Origin: Flaviramulus sp. BrNp1-15
GTDB taxonomy: Bacteria; Bacteroidota; Bacteroidia; Flavobacteriales; Flavobacteriaceae
Assembly: GCF_022259695.1 (NCBI RefSeq)
Contig: NZ_CP092099.1
Coordinates: forward strand, 1,286,471-1,350,470
Length of the DNA: 64,000 nucleotides
Direction of reading: 5' to 3'
A program made the translations under genes and the position numbers. Of this stretch, positions 43,701 through 52,501 are shown piece by piece. Under the pieces are notes generated by a model, which saw only the letters and a program-made list of their open reading frames with translations, was not told the origin of the DNA and did not search any database. Position 1 is the first letter of the stretch; every line of letters begins with the position of its first letter.

Positions 43701-44519
43701 TTAAAACTCTCTTTTAATTGTAGCCAAAACATCACCAAAAATTTCTTTTATATTTCCAGGAGAAAATCGTAATTGTTGAATTCCATCAAGGTTTGAAAAT
43801 AAGTTTGTGCCTTTCTCCAAAGCGACAATAGCTTTATTAAACCCTAGTTTACCTTGAAACAAACCAACTTCGTGAATTACATTTGGTCTTGCATTCATAG
43901 TTCCGTCCACTTGCTCGTCAGAAGACGTCATTACTAATATTGCAAATGAAGAGTTTTCCATCATTTCATCTAGTATATCTCTAATTGTATGACCAGCTCT
44001 AGCTCCAGTTTCATATGCTATAACTTCAATACCATGTTTATCATTTAAGTGGTCTTTTAAATCTCTCCAATCTGAACTTCCTCCGTGACCAATAAAAACT
44101 ACAGGTTTTAGAATTTCAGGTGATTTTACTTTCGGTTTTAGAATTTCATAATCGCTAATATTCTCTTCTATGAAATTTTTTATTTTTAATATTCTTATTC
44201 GGTCATTATCTTTTATATATACGTGAGTTTCAGAATTTTCAAAAAGGGTTATTTTTAAAGAAACTGACTGAAGTAGTTCATTTTTACTACGCTTTAAATA
44301 GAATGATTTACTATATGTTGCATAAGATTTTTCATTATCATAATCTGATAAAAATTCTTCGTCCGTATCATAATTCCAAGATTCAGTATTGTTTTCAATT
44401 AATCTAATTGCAACAGCATCTTCATCAATGTTATTAATTGAAGATTTCCAGAAGTCAAAAATTTCTTTTAATCGATGACTCTTAAATACTGTTCTTTTGT
44501 ATTTTTTTACTAATTCCAT
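43701..44519 (-). CDS. TIR-like nucleotide-binding protein (CAP12/PCTIR-type), possible NADase
   Basis: 272 residues. The C-terminal domain (about 138-272) matches the bacterial TIR-like family. It opens with PVVFIGHGGSSDWRDLKDHL, has an EVIAYETGARAGHTI strand-turn, ILVMTSSDEQ and ARPNVIHEVGLFQGKLGFNKAI. Glu217 in that last motif is at the position of the catalytic glutamate of TIR NADases. The N-terminal 125 residues (rich in charged and aromatic residues) form an unrecognised domain that could sense a trigger. Relatives act in anti-phage systems by draining NAD, but no CD-NTase or other defence gene is beside it. It is monocistronic and isolated between an M23 peptidase and an amidoligase cassette, and bracketed by inverted repeats. 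Confidence 0.82.
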   Translation of the reverse strand: MELVKKYKRTVFKSHRLKEIFDFWKSSINNIDEDAVAIRLIENNTESWNYDTDEEFLSDYDNEKSYATYSKSFYLKRSKNELLQSVSLKITLFENSETHVYIKDNDRIRILKIKNFIEENISDYEILKPKVKSPEILKPVVFIGHGGSSDWRDLKDHLNDKHGIEVIAYETGARAGHTIRDILDEMMENSSFAILVMTSSDEQVDGTMNARPNVIHEVGLFQGKLGFNKAIVALEKGTNLFSNLDGIQQLRFSPGNIKEIFGDVLATIKREF

Positions 44520-44520
44520 T

Positions 44521-44534
44521 TAATTACTTACAAC
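44521..44534 (+). repeat. right inverted repeat flanking the TIR-like gene
   Basis: TAATTACTTACAAC, starting 1 base beyond the ATG of the TIR-like gene; inverted partner of 43684-43697. Confidence 0.65.
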
Positions 44535-44560
44535 TTTAATAATATGACGTCGTTTTAATA

Positions 44561-44575
44561 CTGAAACAAGTTCAG
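44561..44575 (+). repeat. short hairpin repeat (CTGAAACAAGTTCAG)
   Basis: A 5-bp inverted repeat around ACAAG. It resembles a dispersed intergenic motif of flavobacteria that I recall in the form CTGAACTTGTTTCAG. It lies between the TIR-like gene and the shared 25-nt element. Confidence 0.45.
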
Positions 44576-44584
44576 CACAAGTGA

Positions 44585-44609
44585 CTTATATCAAGAGTTA
44601 ACGAAGTTA
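44585..44609 (+). repeat. 25-nt element shared with the region upstream of the pseudogene (copy 2)
   Basis: 19 of 25 positions identical to 22474-22498 (unbroken AACGAAGTTA). Located 66 bases upstream of the TIR-like start codon. Confidence 0.5.
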
Positions 44610-44628
44610 GTTGAAATTTTCTACAAAA

Positions 44629-45330
44629 TCAAGCTTCAGTCTTTCTTGTGTTTAAAAGTGTTTTTAAGGCTGAAAATAAAACACTTTTTAATTCTCGAGA
44701 CATCACATTGGCCTTTGCGTATTTCTGGTTAATCTCAATTTCAATACCCAAATAATGTGTTTGAAACTGTTTGCGTAAATACGTTGTAAAACCATCCGCT
44801 TTCCCTAAATATGGGTAATTATAACGCACATTTAAGTCTGGTTTTAAAAGATTAAGTTGGTTTTTAAAGGCTATACAAAAGGCTTTTTCTGTTGGTTTTC
44901 TAGAATCGAATAGCAACCCAATATCGCCGTTTCTTTCAATATTGTTTAAAATAGGCGTGAAAGAGTGCACCGAAATATGTAAAACAGTTTCATCGTTTTT
45001 AATCCAGTTCTCTATGGTGTTTTTAACCTTATTTCTATAGACTAAATAATACGAATTAATTAAATCCTGCTTTTCTGCTTTAGAAATATGCTTTGTAAAT
45101 TCTGAAAACAAATTTGGGTGATGTAACGACCTATTAAGTTCAATAACTAATCGGCTGGTTTCAGAATATAAAGACTCGTTGGCAAGCGTTTCTAATGTTT
45201 TAAATACATCTAAAGCACCCAAATCGTATCCGCGATGCGAGTTTAAAACTAACTCAGCACCTTTAAAATAGGCTTCAAAATTTTTAGGAATGGTATTTCC
45301 ACCATGCTCACAGGTTATTATGAGTTGCAC
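44629..45330 (-). CDS. N-formylglutamate amidohydrolase-like enzyme
   Basis: 233 residues. The metal-binding start LIITCEHGGNTIP has the Glu-His pair, and later blocks are SRLVIELNRS, LHISVHSFTP and GIEIEINQKYA. The family hydrolyses N-formylglutamate, but this copy is in an operon with an ATP-grasp ligase and a GCS2 enzyme, not with histidine-degradation genes. Its start overlaps the GCS2 gene by 13 bases. It probably cleaves or trims an amide bond in the compound those two make. Confidence 0.88.
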   Translation of the reverse strand: MQLIITCEHGGNTIPKNFEAYFKGAELVLNSHRGYDLGALDVFKTLETLANESLYSETSRLVIELNRSLHHPNLFSEFTKHISKAEKQDLINSYYLVYRNKVKNTIENWIKNDETVLHISVHSFTPILNNIERNGDIGLLFDSRKPTEKAFCIAFKNQLNLLKPDLNVRYNYPYLGKADGFTTYLRKQFQTHYLGIEIEINQKYAKANVMSRELKSVLFSALKTLLNTRKTEA

Positions 45331-46553
45331 GACGTAAAAACTTTATTTTCCTGTAAACAAGCAGCTAATTTTTTATACACCTTTTTGATGTTTTTTTCTG
45401 AAAAATCATGCCCCAAAGCTTTAAGTATTCTGGTGGCTAAAGTCCCTTTAAGTATGATGGTTTCTATAGCATGATGATGCGTTTCGTGTATATTGGTTTT
45501 TACCAATTTATAAAGCTGTTTCCAAATATCTTGTACGGTACAGGCTTGTTCTATTTCAAATAAATTTAGATATTCTAAATTATAAACAATATGATTTTCT
45601 CCGTCTTTAATACATGGATTTAATATACTGAAAAGGGCTTCTTTAGTCCATGATTTTTGTGTTTCTAAAGAAGAGGTTTTATTGCTTACAAGCAGTTTAA
45701 TAACTTCTATAATAAATACACAAATAGCAATATCGGCTTGCGGGCATTCTTGTATATCCACTAACCTAATTTCAATAGCATTTCTGTCAAAACGAGCAAT
45801 AGCACCACGAGAGTTTAAGAAGTAATGATCTAAAATATTATCTGTATCGTGCGGTTTTATAGCTTTGTTAATGGGTTCAAAAATGTTAGCATGGTAATCG
45901 TCTTTTGAGAAAACTTGCTCAGGAATAACTAAACCTGTCATTTCTGGAATTTCCTTTTGATTGGTTTTGTAATATTCTAATCGTGTGTCTTTAAATCCTG
46001 TACTTTTTCCTTCAAGAATAGGCGAACTAGCGCATAAACCTGGAATTATTGGTAAAATGATTCGAATAGCTGCATGTAGTTTTTCAAACTCACTATCATC
46101 AAAAAAAGGCAAATTAATATGAGTGCTTTGTACATTGCTCCAACCATGTCCTTTACAATTAAAAATACGATTGTATAAAGCATAAACCTCACTATAACTA
46201 TGTTTCCAGAGTTGAGTATCTGTTAACGGATTCATTAATGGGTGTGCTGCTGTTGGTAATAACGACGTATTTAAAGTACTTAAAAGCGCATTGATTTCTA
46301 GTACATTTTTATGAAATGCATCTGCAAGCGTATCTAAATTTTTAGTTGGCCCGTTGGTTTTTAACTCCACAACATGAGCTACTAATTCGTTACTCCATGC
46401 AATATCTCCATTGTCTATATCATCTGTTAATGTGCCATTTTTTAAAGTAAGTAACTCATCAACTATGGGGTTTACTTTAAAATCTAAATTACTAACTAGC
46501 ATGTATTCTAATTCGATCCCAAAAACTTCAAATAAATGATATTTTTTGCTCAT
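45318..46553 (-). CDS. GCS2-family glutamate-cysteine-ligase-like amidoligase
   Basis: 411 residues of the YbdK/GCS2 family, with a GIELEYMLVSNLDF opening, GHGWSNVQSTHINLPF and SRGAIARFDRNAIEIRLVDIQECPQADIAI blocks. These enzymes join an amino acid to the gamma carboxylate of glutamate or to a similar acid using ATP. The substrate need not be cysteine. It is in an operon with the RimK-like gene (1 base upstream) and the amidohydrolase (13-base overlap), so the three very probably share a pathway. Confidence 0.88.
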   Translation of the reverse strand: MSKKYHLFEVFGIELEYMLVSNLDFKVNPIVDELLTLKNGTLTDDIDNGDIAWSNELVAHVVELKTNGPTKNLDTLADAFHKNVLEINALLSTLNTSLLPTAAHPLMNPLTDTQLWKHSYSEVYALYNRIFNCKGHGWSNVQSTHINLPFFDDSEFEKLHAAIRIILPIIPGLCASSPILEGKSTGFKDTRLEYYKTNQKEIPEMTGLVIPEQVFSKDDYHANIFEPINKAIKPHDTDNILDHYFLNSRGAIARFDRNAIEIRLVDIQECPQADIAICVFIIEVIKLLVSNKTSSLETQKSWTKEALFSILNPCIKDGENHIVYNLEYLNLFEIEQACTVQDIWKQLYKLVKTNIHETHHHAIETIILKGTLATRILKALGHDFSEKNIKKVYKKLAACLQENKVFTSCNS

Positions 46554-46554
46554 C

Positions 46555-48000
46555 TTAATCTAATCGATTTTTTAATGCTGTTAATATTTTGGTATACACT
46601 AAATCTCCATAAAAACCATCTTCAACACCAAAATCAATATTTGGATTATCATTAATTTCAATAACCATAGGTTTTCCATCAACCACTTTTATATCGATGC
46701 CAAATAAGCCATTACCAATAAGTTTAGCAGATTTAAGAGCCATTTTTATTACTTTTTTAGGCACATCTTCAATTGGTAAACAATCGGCATCACCATCTTG
46801 ATCGTTTTTATTTTTAGCTTTCCAATTATAGATTTGCCAATGCCCCTTAGCCATGTAGTATTTACAAGAAAAAAAAGCCTCACCATCAATAATTCCAATT
46901 CGCCAATCGTAATCTGATGGACAAAATTCTTGTGCAATTATTAAATCTGATTCTTTTAGCATGGTATTCGCCAAATTAAGAAACTCTTCTACCGTTTTTG
47001 CTTTTTTTACACCAAACGAAAATGTAGAATCGGGTGCTTTTAATACGCAAGGTAAGCCAGTGAATTCTAAAATTTGATTTATGTTGTCTTTATGAACAAT
47101 AATGGTTTTTGGTGTGTCTATATTGGCATTTTGCAAAGCTTCTGCCATATACACTTTATTGCAGCATTTTAAAATGGCATCAGGATAGTCAATTATAGCA
47201 ATGCCTTCTTGTTGCGCTTTTCGTGCAAAGGCGTAAGCTTCGTTGTTTACTTCGGTGCTTTGTCTTATAAATAATGCGTCAAAAGATGATAATCGAGATA
47301 AATCTTTAGGCTCAATAATTTCAGCGTAAATATTCATCTTTTCGGCAATTTCAACGAATTTTTTAAGTCCTTTTGGATTGCTCGGTGGCGCAGGATCGTT
47401 AGGATTAACTAAAATAGCCAAGTCAAAATTACTTTGTGTTATTTTTAGAGTATCATATCTTTTTTTAGAAAAATATTGATTCGCAAACTGCTGAACACTT
47501 TCTAAATGGTCGTTTGGAATTTCAGATTCCGAAATTACTTTAACACTTTGTATGTTCCATTTCGTATTATAATTAAATTTTACACGAAAAAATGGCACTT
47601 GAAAATGTTTGTAAAATAAAGTGCTTAACTCTTTATACTTTTGAGCCACATTCTGCCCAAAATAAATACTTAAAGTAAACTCTCTGGATTTAATATTTTT
47701 TAGACTTTGCTGAATAATATCATCAAATTCATCAGATACAATTCTAACCAGTTTTAAGGTTTTTAAATCTACAATATTCTTTACTGTAGGAATAGCCAAA
47801 TGCCCTCTGGCTTCGGCTAAAAGTGATACATAATACCCTTTAGACTGGTAGTTGTAATCTTTACAAAGATTAAAAATACGTGCTTTTTTAAGTAGTGAAA
47901 ACTTAGGGTTTGTTAGGTAGTCTTGTGATGAAATCACATTAATATTCTCAATCGAAAAATTCCATTTTTCTGGCTGATTGACAACAATATATTTTTGCAT
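46555..48000 (-). CDS. RimK-like ATP-grasp ligase with RLAN N-terminal domain
   Basis: 481 residues. The N-terminal part (about 1-150) matches the RimK-like ATP-grasp N-terminal (RLAN) domain (YYVSLLAEARGHLAIPT). The C-terminal ATP-grasp fold (about 285-481) has NIDTPKTIIVHKDN, LPCVLKAPDSTFSFGVKK, IAQEFCPSDYDWRIGIIDG and the metal site MVIEINDNPNIDFG. It should ligate an amino acid to a carboxylate with ATP. It leads the operon, and a TAATTTTG element sits 33 bases upstream. The substrate is unknown. Confidence 0.88.
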   Translation of the reverse strand: MQKYIVVNQPEKWNFSIENINVISSQDYLTNPKFSLLKKARIFNLCKDYNYQSKGYYVSLLAEARGHLAIPTVKNIVDLKTLKLVRIVSDEFDDIIQQSLKNIKSREFTLSIYFGQNVAQKYKELSTLFYKHFQVPFFRVKFNYNTKWNIQSVKVISESEIPNDHLESVQQFANQYFSKKRYDTLKITQSNFDLAILVNPNDPAPPSNPKGLKKFVEIAEKMNIYAEIIEPKDLSRLSSFDALFIRQSTEVNNEAYAFARKAQQEGIAIIDYPDAILKCCNKVYMAEALQNANIDTPKTIIVHKDNINQILEFTGLPCVLKAPDSTFSFGVKKAKTVEEFLNLANTMLKESDLIIAQEFCPSDYDWRIGIIDGEAFFSCKYYMAKGHWQIYNWKAKNKNDQDGDADCLPIEDVPKKVIKMALKSAKLIGNGLFGIDIKVVDGKPMVIEINDNPNIDFGVEDGFYGDLVYTKILTALKNRLD

Positions 48001-48032
48001 TAAAGTAGCATAAAGCCTTTTAAAAATTTAAA

Positions 48033-48040
48033 CAAAATTA
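48033..48040 (-). promoter_or_regulatory. -7 promoter element (TAATTTTG) for the amidoligase operon
   Basis: Minus-strand TAnnTTTG match 33 bases ahead of the RimK-like ATG. Confidence 0.55.
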
Positions 48041-48095
48041 GTGTTTTTTGGAATTCAAATATTTTTTTTGATGTTTTTTTAAGAAAATCAAAAAA

Positions 48096-49433
48096 CTAGA
48101 ATATAGCTGATAATATAGAAACAGAAGTGAAACCTACTAAAGCTAAAATGGTAGTCATCATTGTCCAACTTTTAAAAGTGTCTTTTTCACTTAAACCTAA
48201 GTATTGATTAACCAACCAAAAGCCACTATCGTTAACATGCGAGAAAATAGAGGAACCTGCAGCGATAGAAATTACAATGCAAGCTAGGTCAAAATCACCA
48301 AAATTCATTTGAGCCAATAAAGGTGAAACCAAACCAGCAGACGTTATCATAGCTACAGTTGCAGAACCTTGTGTAATTCTAACTAAAGCAGCAATAATAA
48401 ATGAAAATACAAGTACAGGAAATCCAACACCAGCAAGACTTTGTGCTAGCATTTCTCCAACACCAGTATTTACCAAAAACTGTTTAAAAACACCACCAGC
48501 TCCTGTTACCAGAATAATCATTCCAGCAGGTTCCATAGACTTCATGGTGATTTTTAAAAGTTGGGCTTTTGTAAAACCTTGTTTAATTCCTAAAATATAC
48601 CAAGCTAAAATATTGGCTATAATTAAAGCTGAAAACGGGTGACCTATTAGCTGAATGAATTTTACAATTTTAGGTGATGAAACAGGGATTATTTCACTAC
48701 TTATAAACGTGTTTAACAGAATTAAGAAAATAGGAACAGAGATAATAGTAATAACAGTTGAGAAATTTGGAGATAATTTGGTTTCATTCCCGTTATCTAA
48801 TTCAAAAGGGATTTTCGCAAATATTTTTTTGCCAATATATTTACCGAAAAACAACCCACTTATAATAGCAGTTGGTAAACCTACAATAGCTCCAATAAGA
48901 ATCACCCAACCTAAATCTACACCAATAATATCTGCCACAGCAATAGGACCGGGAGTAGGAGGAATAAATGCATGCGTAACAGCTAAACCTGCTAAAAGAG
49001 GTATGGCAAAGGTTAAAAGCGATTTACCTGTTTGTTTTTGTAAGGCATAAATCATAGGAACTAATAAAATAAAAGCGACCTCAAAAAACACAGGAATAGC
49101 AACTATAAACCCAGAAATAACCATAGCAATTGGTGCTTTTTCAACACCAAAACGTTTTAGCATCATTTTAGAAATAATACTTGCGCCGCCAGAATGTTCC
49201 AATATGGCTCCAAACATAGCACCTAAACCAACAACAGTTGCAACAAAACCTAACGTGTTTGCCATTCCTGTTTGAATGGTTTTCATCATCTCTTCTGGTT
49301 GCATACCAGCCACAATGCCAACAATTATACTTGCAATTAATAAGCTTACAAAAGCATGTAATTTTAATTTTATGATTAAAAAAAGAAGTACGCTTATACC
49401 TATTATTAAGGCTAGTATTAAATTATAGTCCAC
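48096..49433 (-). CDS. gluconate:proton symporter, GntP family
   Basis: 445 residues with about twelve helices. Family stretches are ILEHSGGASIISKMMLKRFG, the PPTPGPIAVADIIG loop and TQGSATVAMITSAGLVSP. It imports gluconate or a related sugar acid. It is the last gene of a four-gene cassette with gluconolactonase, gluconokinase and 6-phosphogluconate dehydrogenase, which supports gluconate as its substrate. It starts 5 bases after gnd. Confidence 0.92.
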   Translation of the reverse strand: MDYNLILALIIGISVLLFLIIKLKLHAFVSLLIASIIVGIVAGMQPEEMMKTIQTGMANTLGFVATVVGLGAMFGAILEHSGGASIISKMMLKRFGVEKAPIAMVISGFIVAIPVFFEVAFILLVPMIYALQKQTGKSLLTFAIPLLAGLAVTHAFIPPTPGPIAVADIIGVDLGWVILIGAIVGLPTAIISGLFFGKYIGKKIFAKIPFELDNGNETKLSPNFSTVITIISVPIFLILLNTFISSEIIPVSSPKIVKFIQLIGHPFSALIIANILAWYILGIKQGFTKAQLLKITMKSMEPAGMIILVTGAGGVFKQFLVNTGVGEMLAQSLAGVGFPVLVFSFIIAALVRITQGSATVAMITSAGLVSPLLAQMNFGDFDLACIVISIAAGSSIFSHVNDSGFWLVNQYLGLSEKDTFKSWTMMTTILALVGFTSVSILSAIF

Positions 49434-49438
49434 TATGT

Positions 49439-50842
49439 TTATTTTTTAGTCCAGTTAGTATGATAAAATTTACCCGAAGCGTCATTAATTTTTTGGTAGG
49501 TGTGCGCTCCAAAATAATCACGTTGCGCTTGAATTAAATTAGCAGGGAGGTGTTCTGTGGTTATTGAAATCCAATAGTTATAAGCAGACCAAAACGTATC
49601 TAAAGACACACGATTTGAGATGGCAGAAGTTACGAATTGTGCAGCTGAAGATTCGGAATATTTTAAAATATTTAGAGTGAAATCATCATCAAATAAGTCC
49701 TTTTTTGATTTAAATAATTCTGAAATTTGTTGCATGAGTTCAGATCTAATGATACAACCGTTAGTCCAAATTCTTGCTAATTCTGAAAGGTTAATGCTCC
49801 AATTATATTCTTTTGAAGCTTGGGAAATTAAATCAAAACCTTGTTGATGGTTTATAATTCTTGCGAATCGATAAGCTTTTTGTAAGACTTCAATGCTTGG
49901 AATTGTTTTAGATTTATTCTCATCAGAAACTAACTTTGAAAGTTTAACTCTTTTCTCTTTAAGTGACGATAGGTAACGCGCAAAAACTGCTGAGGTCATC
50001 ATGGTTGTTGGTATACCAATTTCTAAAGCTAATTTGCTAGACCAACTCCCAGTTCCTTTATTGCCTGCTTTGTCTAAAATAGTATCAATAATATAATTAC
50101 CATCTTCTTTTTTAGTTAAAATTTCGGCAGTAATCTCTAATAAATAACTAGATAAATCGGTTTTATTCCAATTAAGAAACACTTTTGAAATAGCTTCATT
50201 TGTAATGGTTAAGGACATCATAGCGTAAAGCTCTGCAAGTAATTGCATTTCGGAATATTCAATACCATTATGAATCATTTTTACAAAATGTCCAGCGCCA
50301 TCGTTTGCTATAAAACAACAGCAAGGTTTATTGTTTTTGTCTTTTGCTGAAATTTTTTCAAGAATAGGAGCAACTAATTTATAACTATCAAAATTTCCTC
50401 CAGGCATCATTGAAGGTCCTTTTCTCGCACCTTCTTCTCCTCCAGAAATACCACAACCTATATAGTGAACGTCTTTATTTTGAAGCGTTTCGTGTCTTTT
50501 TTTTGTGTCTAAAAAATATGAGTTTCCACCATCAATAAGAATGTCATTGGCATCAAGAAAAGGCGTTAATTGATTGATAACAGCATCAACCACAGGTCCA
50601 GCTTTTATCATCATTAAAATTTTACGAGGTTTTTCAAGTGAAACTACAAACGCTTCAATATTGGTAAACCCTGAAATATTTTTAAAATTTGAATTTTTAG
50701 AAATAAAATCATTTACAACATTAGCTTCATCATCTTCACTTCTGTTATAAACCGAGAGTTTAAAACCATTTTCAGCAATGTTAAGGCTTAAGCTTTTGCC
50801 CATAACACCAAGACCAATAACTCCAAATTCTGATTTAGCCAT
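49439..50842 (-). CDS. gnd: 6-phosphogluconate dehydrogenase, decarboxylating
   Basis: Oxidises 6-phosphogluconate to ribulose-5-phosphate and CO2 with NADP. 467 residues. The Rossmann start is FGVIGLGVMGKSLSLNIAENG, the substrate/catalytic block MPGGNFDSYKLVAPILEKIS and HFVKMIHNGIEYSEMQL, with LDKAGNKGTGSW and the family C-terminal FGAHTYQ. It belongs with gluconokinase, whose 3' end it overlaps by 8 bases. Product feeds the pentose phosphate pathway. Confidence 0.96.
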   Translation of the reverse strand: MAKSEFGVIGLGVMGKSLSLNIAENGFKLSVYNRSEDDEANVVNDFISKNSNFKNISGFTNIEAFVVSLEKPRKILMMIKAGPVVDAVINQLTPFLDANDILIDGGNSYFLDTKKRHETLQNKDVHYIGCGISGGEEGARKGPSMMPGGNFDSYKLVAPILEKISAKDKNNKPCCCFIANDGAGHFVKMIHNGIEYSEMQLLAELYAMMSLTITNEAISKVFLNWNKTDLSSYLLEITAEILTKKEDGNYIIDTILDKAGNKGTGSWSSKLALEIGIPTTMMTSAVFARYLSSLKEKRVKLSKLVSDENKSKTIPSIEVLQKAYRFARIINHQQGFDLISQASKEYNWSINLSELARIWTNGCIIRSELMQQISELFKSKKDLFDDDFTLNILKYSESSAAQFVTSAISNRVSLDTFWSAYNYWISITTEHLPANLIQAQRDYFGAHTYQKINDASGKFYHTNWTKK

Positions 50843-51323
50843 TTAAATTTAATTTTGAAGTTATAGTGGATAAAATCTCGTTTACAGGTTTTTCAATAGA
50901 AATATGCAAACCATAATCGGGTATTTCCAGAGTATCGAATTGAGATTTCAGTAAGGTTGATTTCATGTAATGCTGATTTCTTTGTTCTAAACGTGTATTA
51001 ATAACATCAAAAGAACCAGATAAATATACCCAGTTTATGGTGTCGACTTTAGAGCTTAAAATTTCGCGATATTTTTCTTTTAATGAAGAACATGCTAAAA
51101 TAGCTCCACCATTAAACACCCATTCTTCAATGTGTTTTGAGAGCGATTCTAACCAAGGTTTTCTATCTTCATCGGTTAATGCAATAGCATTTTTCATTTT
51201 TTCTATGTTTGCCTCAGAGTGAAAATCATCAGCATCATAAAATGGTAAGTTCATTTTTTTAGACAATGATTTACCTATAGTAGTTTTTCCGCTACCACTA
51301 ACTCCCATAATAATTATCATCAT
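50835..51323 (-). CDS. gntK: gluconokinase
   Basis: Phosphorylates gluconate to 6-phosphogluconate. 162 residues with the P-loop IIIMGVSGSGKTTIGKSLS, the YDADDFHSEANIEKM acidic block and VYLSGSFDVINTRLEQR. It lies 4 bases after the lactonase gene and overlaps gnd by 8 bases. Confidence 0.93.
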   Translation of the reverse strand: MMIIIMGVSGSGKTTIGKSLSKKMNLPFYDADDFHSEANIEKMKNAIALTDEDRKPWLESLSKHIEEWVFNGGAILACSSLKEKYREILSSKVDTINWVYLSGSFDVINTRLEQRNQHYMKSTLLKSQFDTLEIPDYGLHISIEKPVNEILSTITSKLNLNG

Positions 51324-51327
51324 CGTA

Positions 51328-52326
51328 TTATTCGGCTTTAAAAAAGTCGCTTTTTACACCTTTAACACCAGGGACAGCTTTAAATAATGCACCTGCAAGT
51401 GGGTATTTTTTTTGGTTGTCTTCAGACATATAAAGTGCAGCCGAAGTAATAAAGAGTGTATCTAAATTTTTACCACCAAAGGCACATGACGTTACATTTG
51501 CAGCAGGAACATCTATTTTAGAAACGACTTGTCCTGTATTAGGATTAAAGCATGTTACCGAACTGCCTCCCCACATACCAACCCAAAGATTACCATTTTC
51601 ATCAATGGCCATACCATCTGGACCGCCTAACGAATCTGGAACTTTTACTGCAACTCTTTCGTTTGATATATTTCCTGTAGCATCATCATAGTCAAAAGCC
51701 TTAATTTCTTGTGTTGGCGTATCAATATAATACATTGTTTTTTTGTTTGCAGACCATATAATACCATTGGAAATGGATACACTATCTACTTTTAAAGAGG
51801 CTTCACCTTTTGCATCAATCATATATAAGTTTGCTGCGTGGGGTTTGGTGTTTAAGTCCATGGAGCCTACCCAAAGTCTACCCGATGGGTCGCACTTTCC
51901 GTCGTTAAACCTATTTGAAGGTATGTTTGCTTCAGCATCAGAAAGTAAGGTGTATTCACTTGTTTTTGTATTTAATATATAAACACCATCATGTAATGCA
52001 ACTACAGATTTTTCGGAATCAATGGGTACAATAGTTCCTATTCTTGAAGGTGTATCTATGGTTCTGTTTGTTTTAGTTTTAGGGTTGTAAATATGCACTT
52101 TCATGCCTTCAATATCAATCCAATACAACTCTTGAGTTTCATGATTCCAGATAGCACCTTCACCAAGTTGCGCTTTTAAATCGAATTCTAATATGGCTTT
52201 GTTTTTAAGTTCGTTAACAATAGTAACTTTCTTGTCCATTTTTTTATCTGTTTTGCAAAAGGTAAAACATAAACTAAGAAAGAAAAGTAAAGAATAATTA
52301 AGGGTTTGGTTTGTTTTGGTAGTCAT
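51328..52326 (-). CDS. SMP-30/gluconolactonase-like lipoprotein
   Basis: 332 residues with a lipoprotein signal (NYSLLFFLSLCFTFC, lipidated Cys24) and a six-bladed propeller. Landmarks are GEGAIWNHETQELYWIDIEG, SNRFNDGKCDPSGRLWVGSMD and GGPDGMAIDENGNLWVGMWGG, which supply the metal-binding residues. It would open gluconolactone-type lactones outside the cytoplasm, feeding gluconate to the GntP importer of the same operon. It is the first gene of that cassette. Confidence 0.88.
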   Translation of the reverse strand: MTTKTNQTLNYSLLFFLSLCFTFCKTDKKMDKKVTIVNELKNKAILEFDLKAQLGEGAIWNHETQELYWIDIEGMKVHIYNPKTKTNRTIDTPSRIGTIVPIDSEKSVVALHDGVYILNTKTSEYTLLSDAEANIPSNRFNDGKCDPSGRLWVGSMDLNTKPHAANLYMIDAKGEASLKVDSVSISNGIIWSANKKTMYYIDTPTQEIKAFDYDDATGNISNERVAVKVPDSLGGPDGMAIDENGNLWVGMWGGSSVTCFNPNTGQVVSKIDVPAANVTSCAFGGKNLDTLFITSAALYMSEDNQKKYPLAGALFKAVPGVKGVKSDFFKAE

Positions 52327-52436
52327 GTTTATTGATTTTTTATAAAATTAGGTAAAAAAATCAATATCAATTTTCTTAATTTTTCTATTTGTAATATTAT
52401 TTTATCAAAATGAATTAATCTGAGAGTATTACAATA

Positions 52437-52470
52437 AAAAAATCCTGATAGTTAACTATCAGGATTTTTT
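52437..52470 (-). terminator. perfect palindromic terminator downstream of secA
   Basis: 34 bases with complete dyad symmetry (arm AAAATCCTGATAGTT after an extra A), T-run both sides; 32 bases past the secA stop. Could also stop reading from the opposite side. Confidence 0.8.
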
Positions 52471-52478
52471 GTTTTTAG

Positions 52479-52498
52479 ATTCCTGCTATCGCAGGAAT
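52479..52498. repeat. short hairpin (ATTCCTGC TATC GCAGGAAT) between secA and its terminator
   Basis: An 8-bp perfect stem with a 4-nt loop directly at the secA stop codon. It resembles a small dispersed intergenic hairpin seen in flavobacteria. Confidence 0.5.
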
Positions 52499-52501
52499 TG
52501 A

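Noticed and set aside
43701-44519. A CBASS or other multi-gene defence island around the TIR-like gene
   Set aside because: The neighbours are an M23 peptidase and the amidoligase cassette; no cyclase, SAVED, helicase or nuclease defence gene is within reach.
44629-45330. Histidine-utilisation role for the N-formylglutamate amidohydrolase-like gene
   Set aside because: No hutH, hutU or hutI gene is nearby; the gene overlaps and follows two ligase genes.
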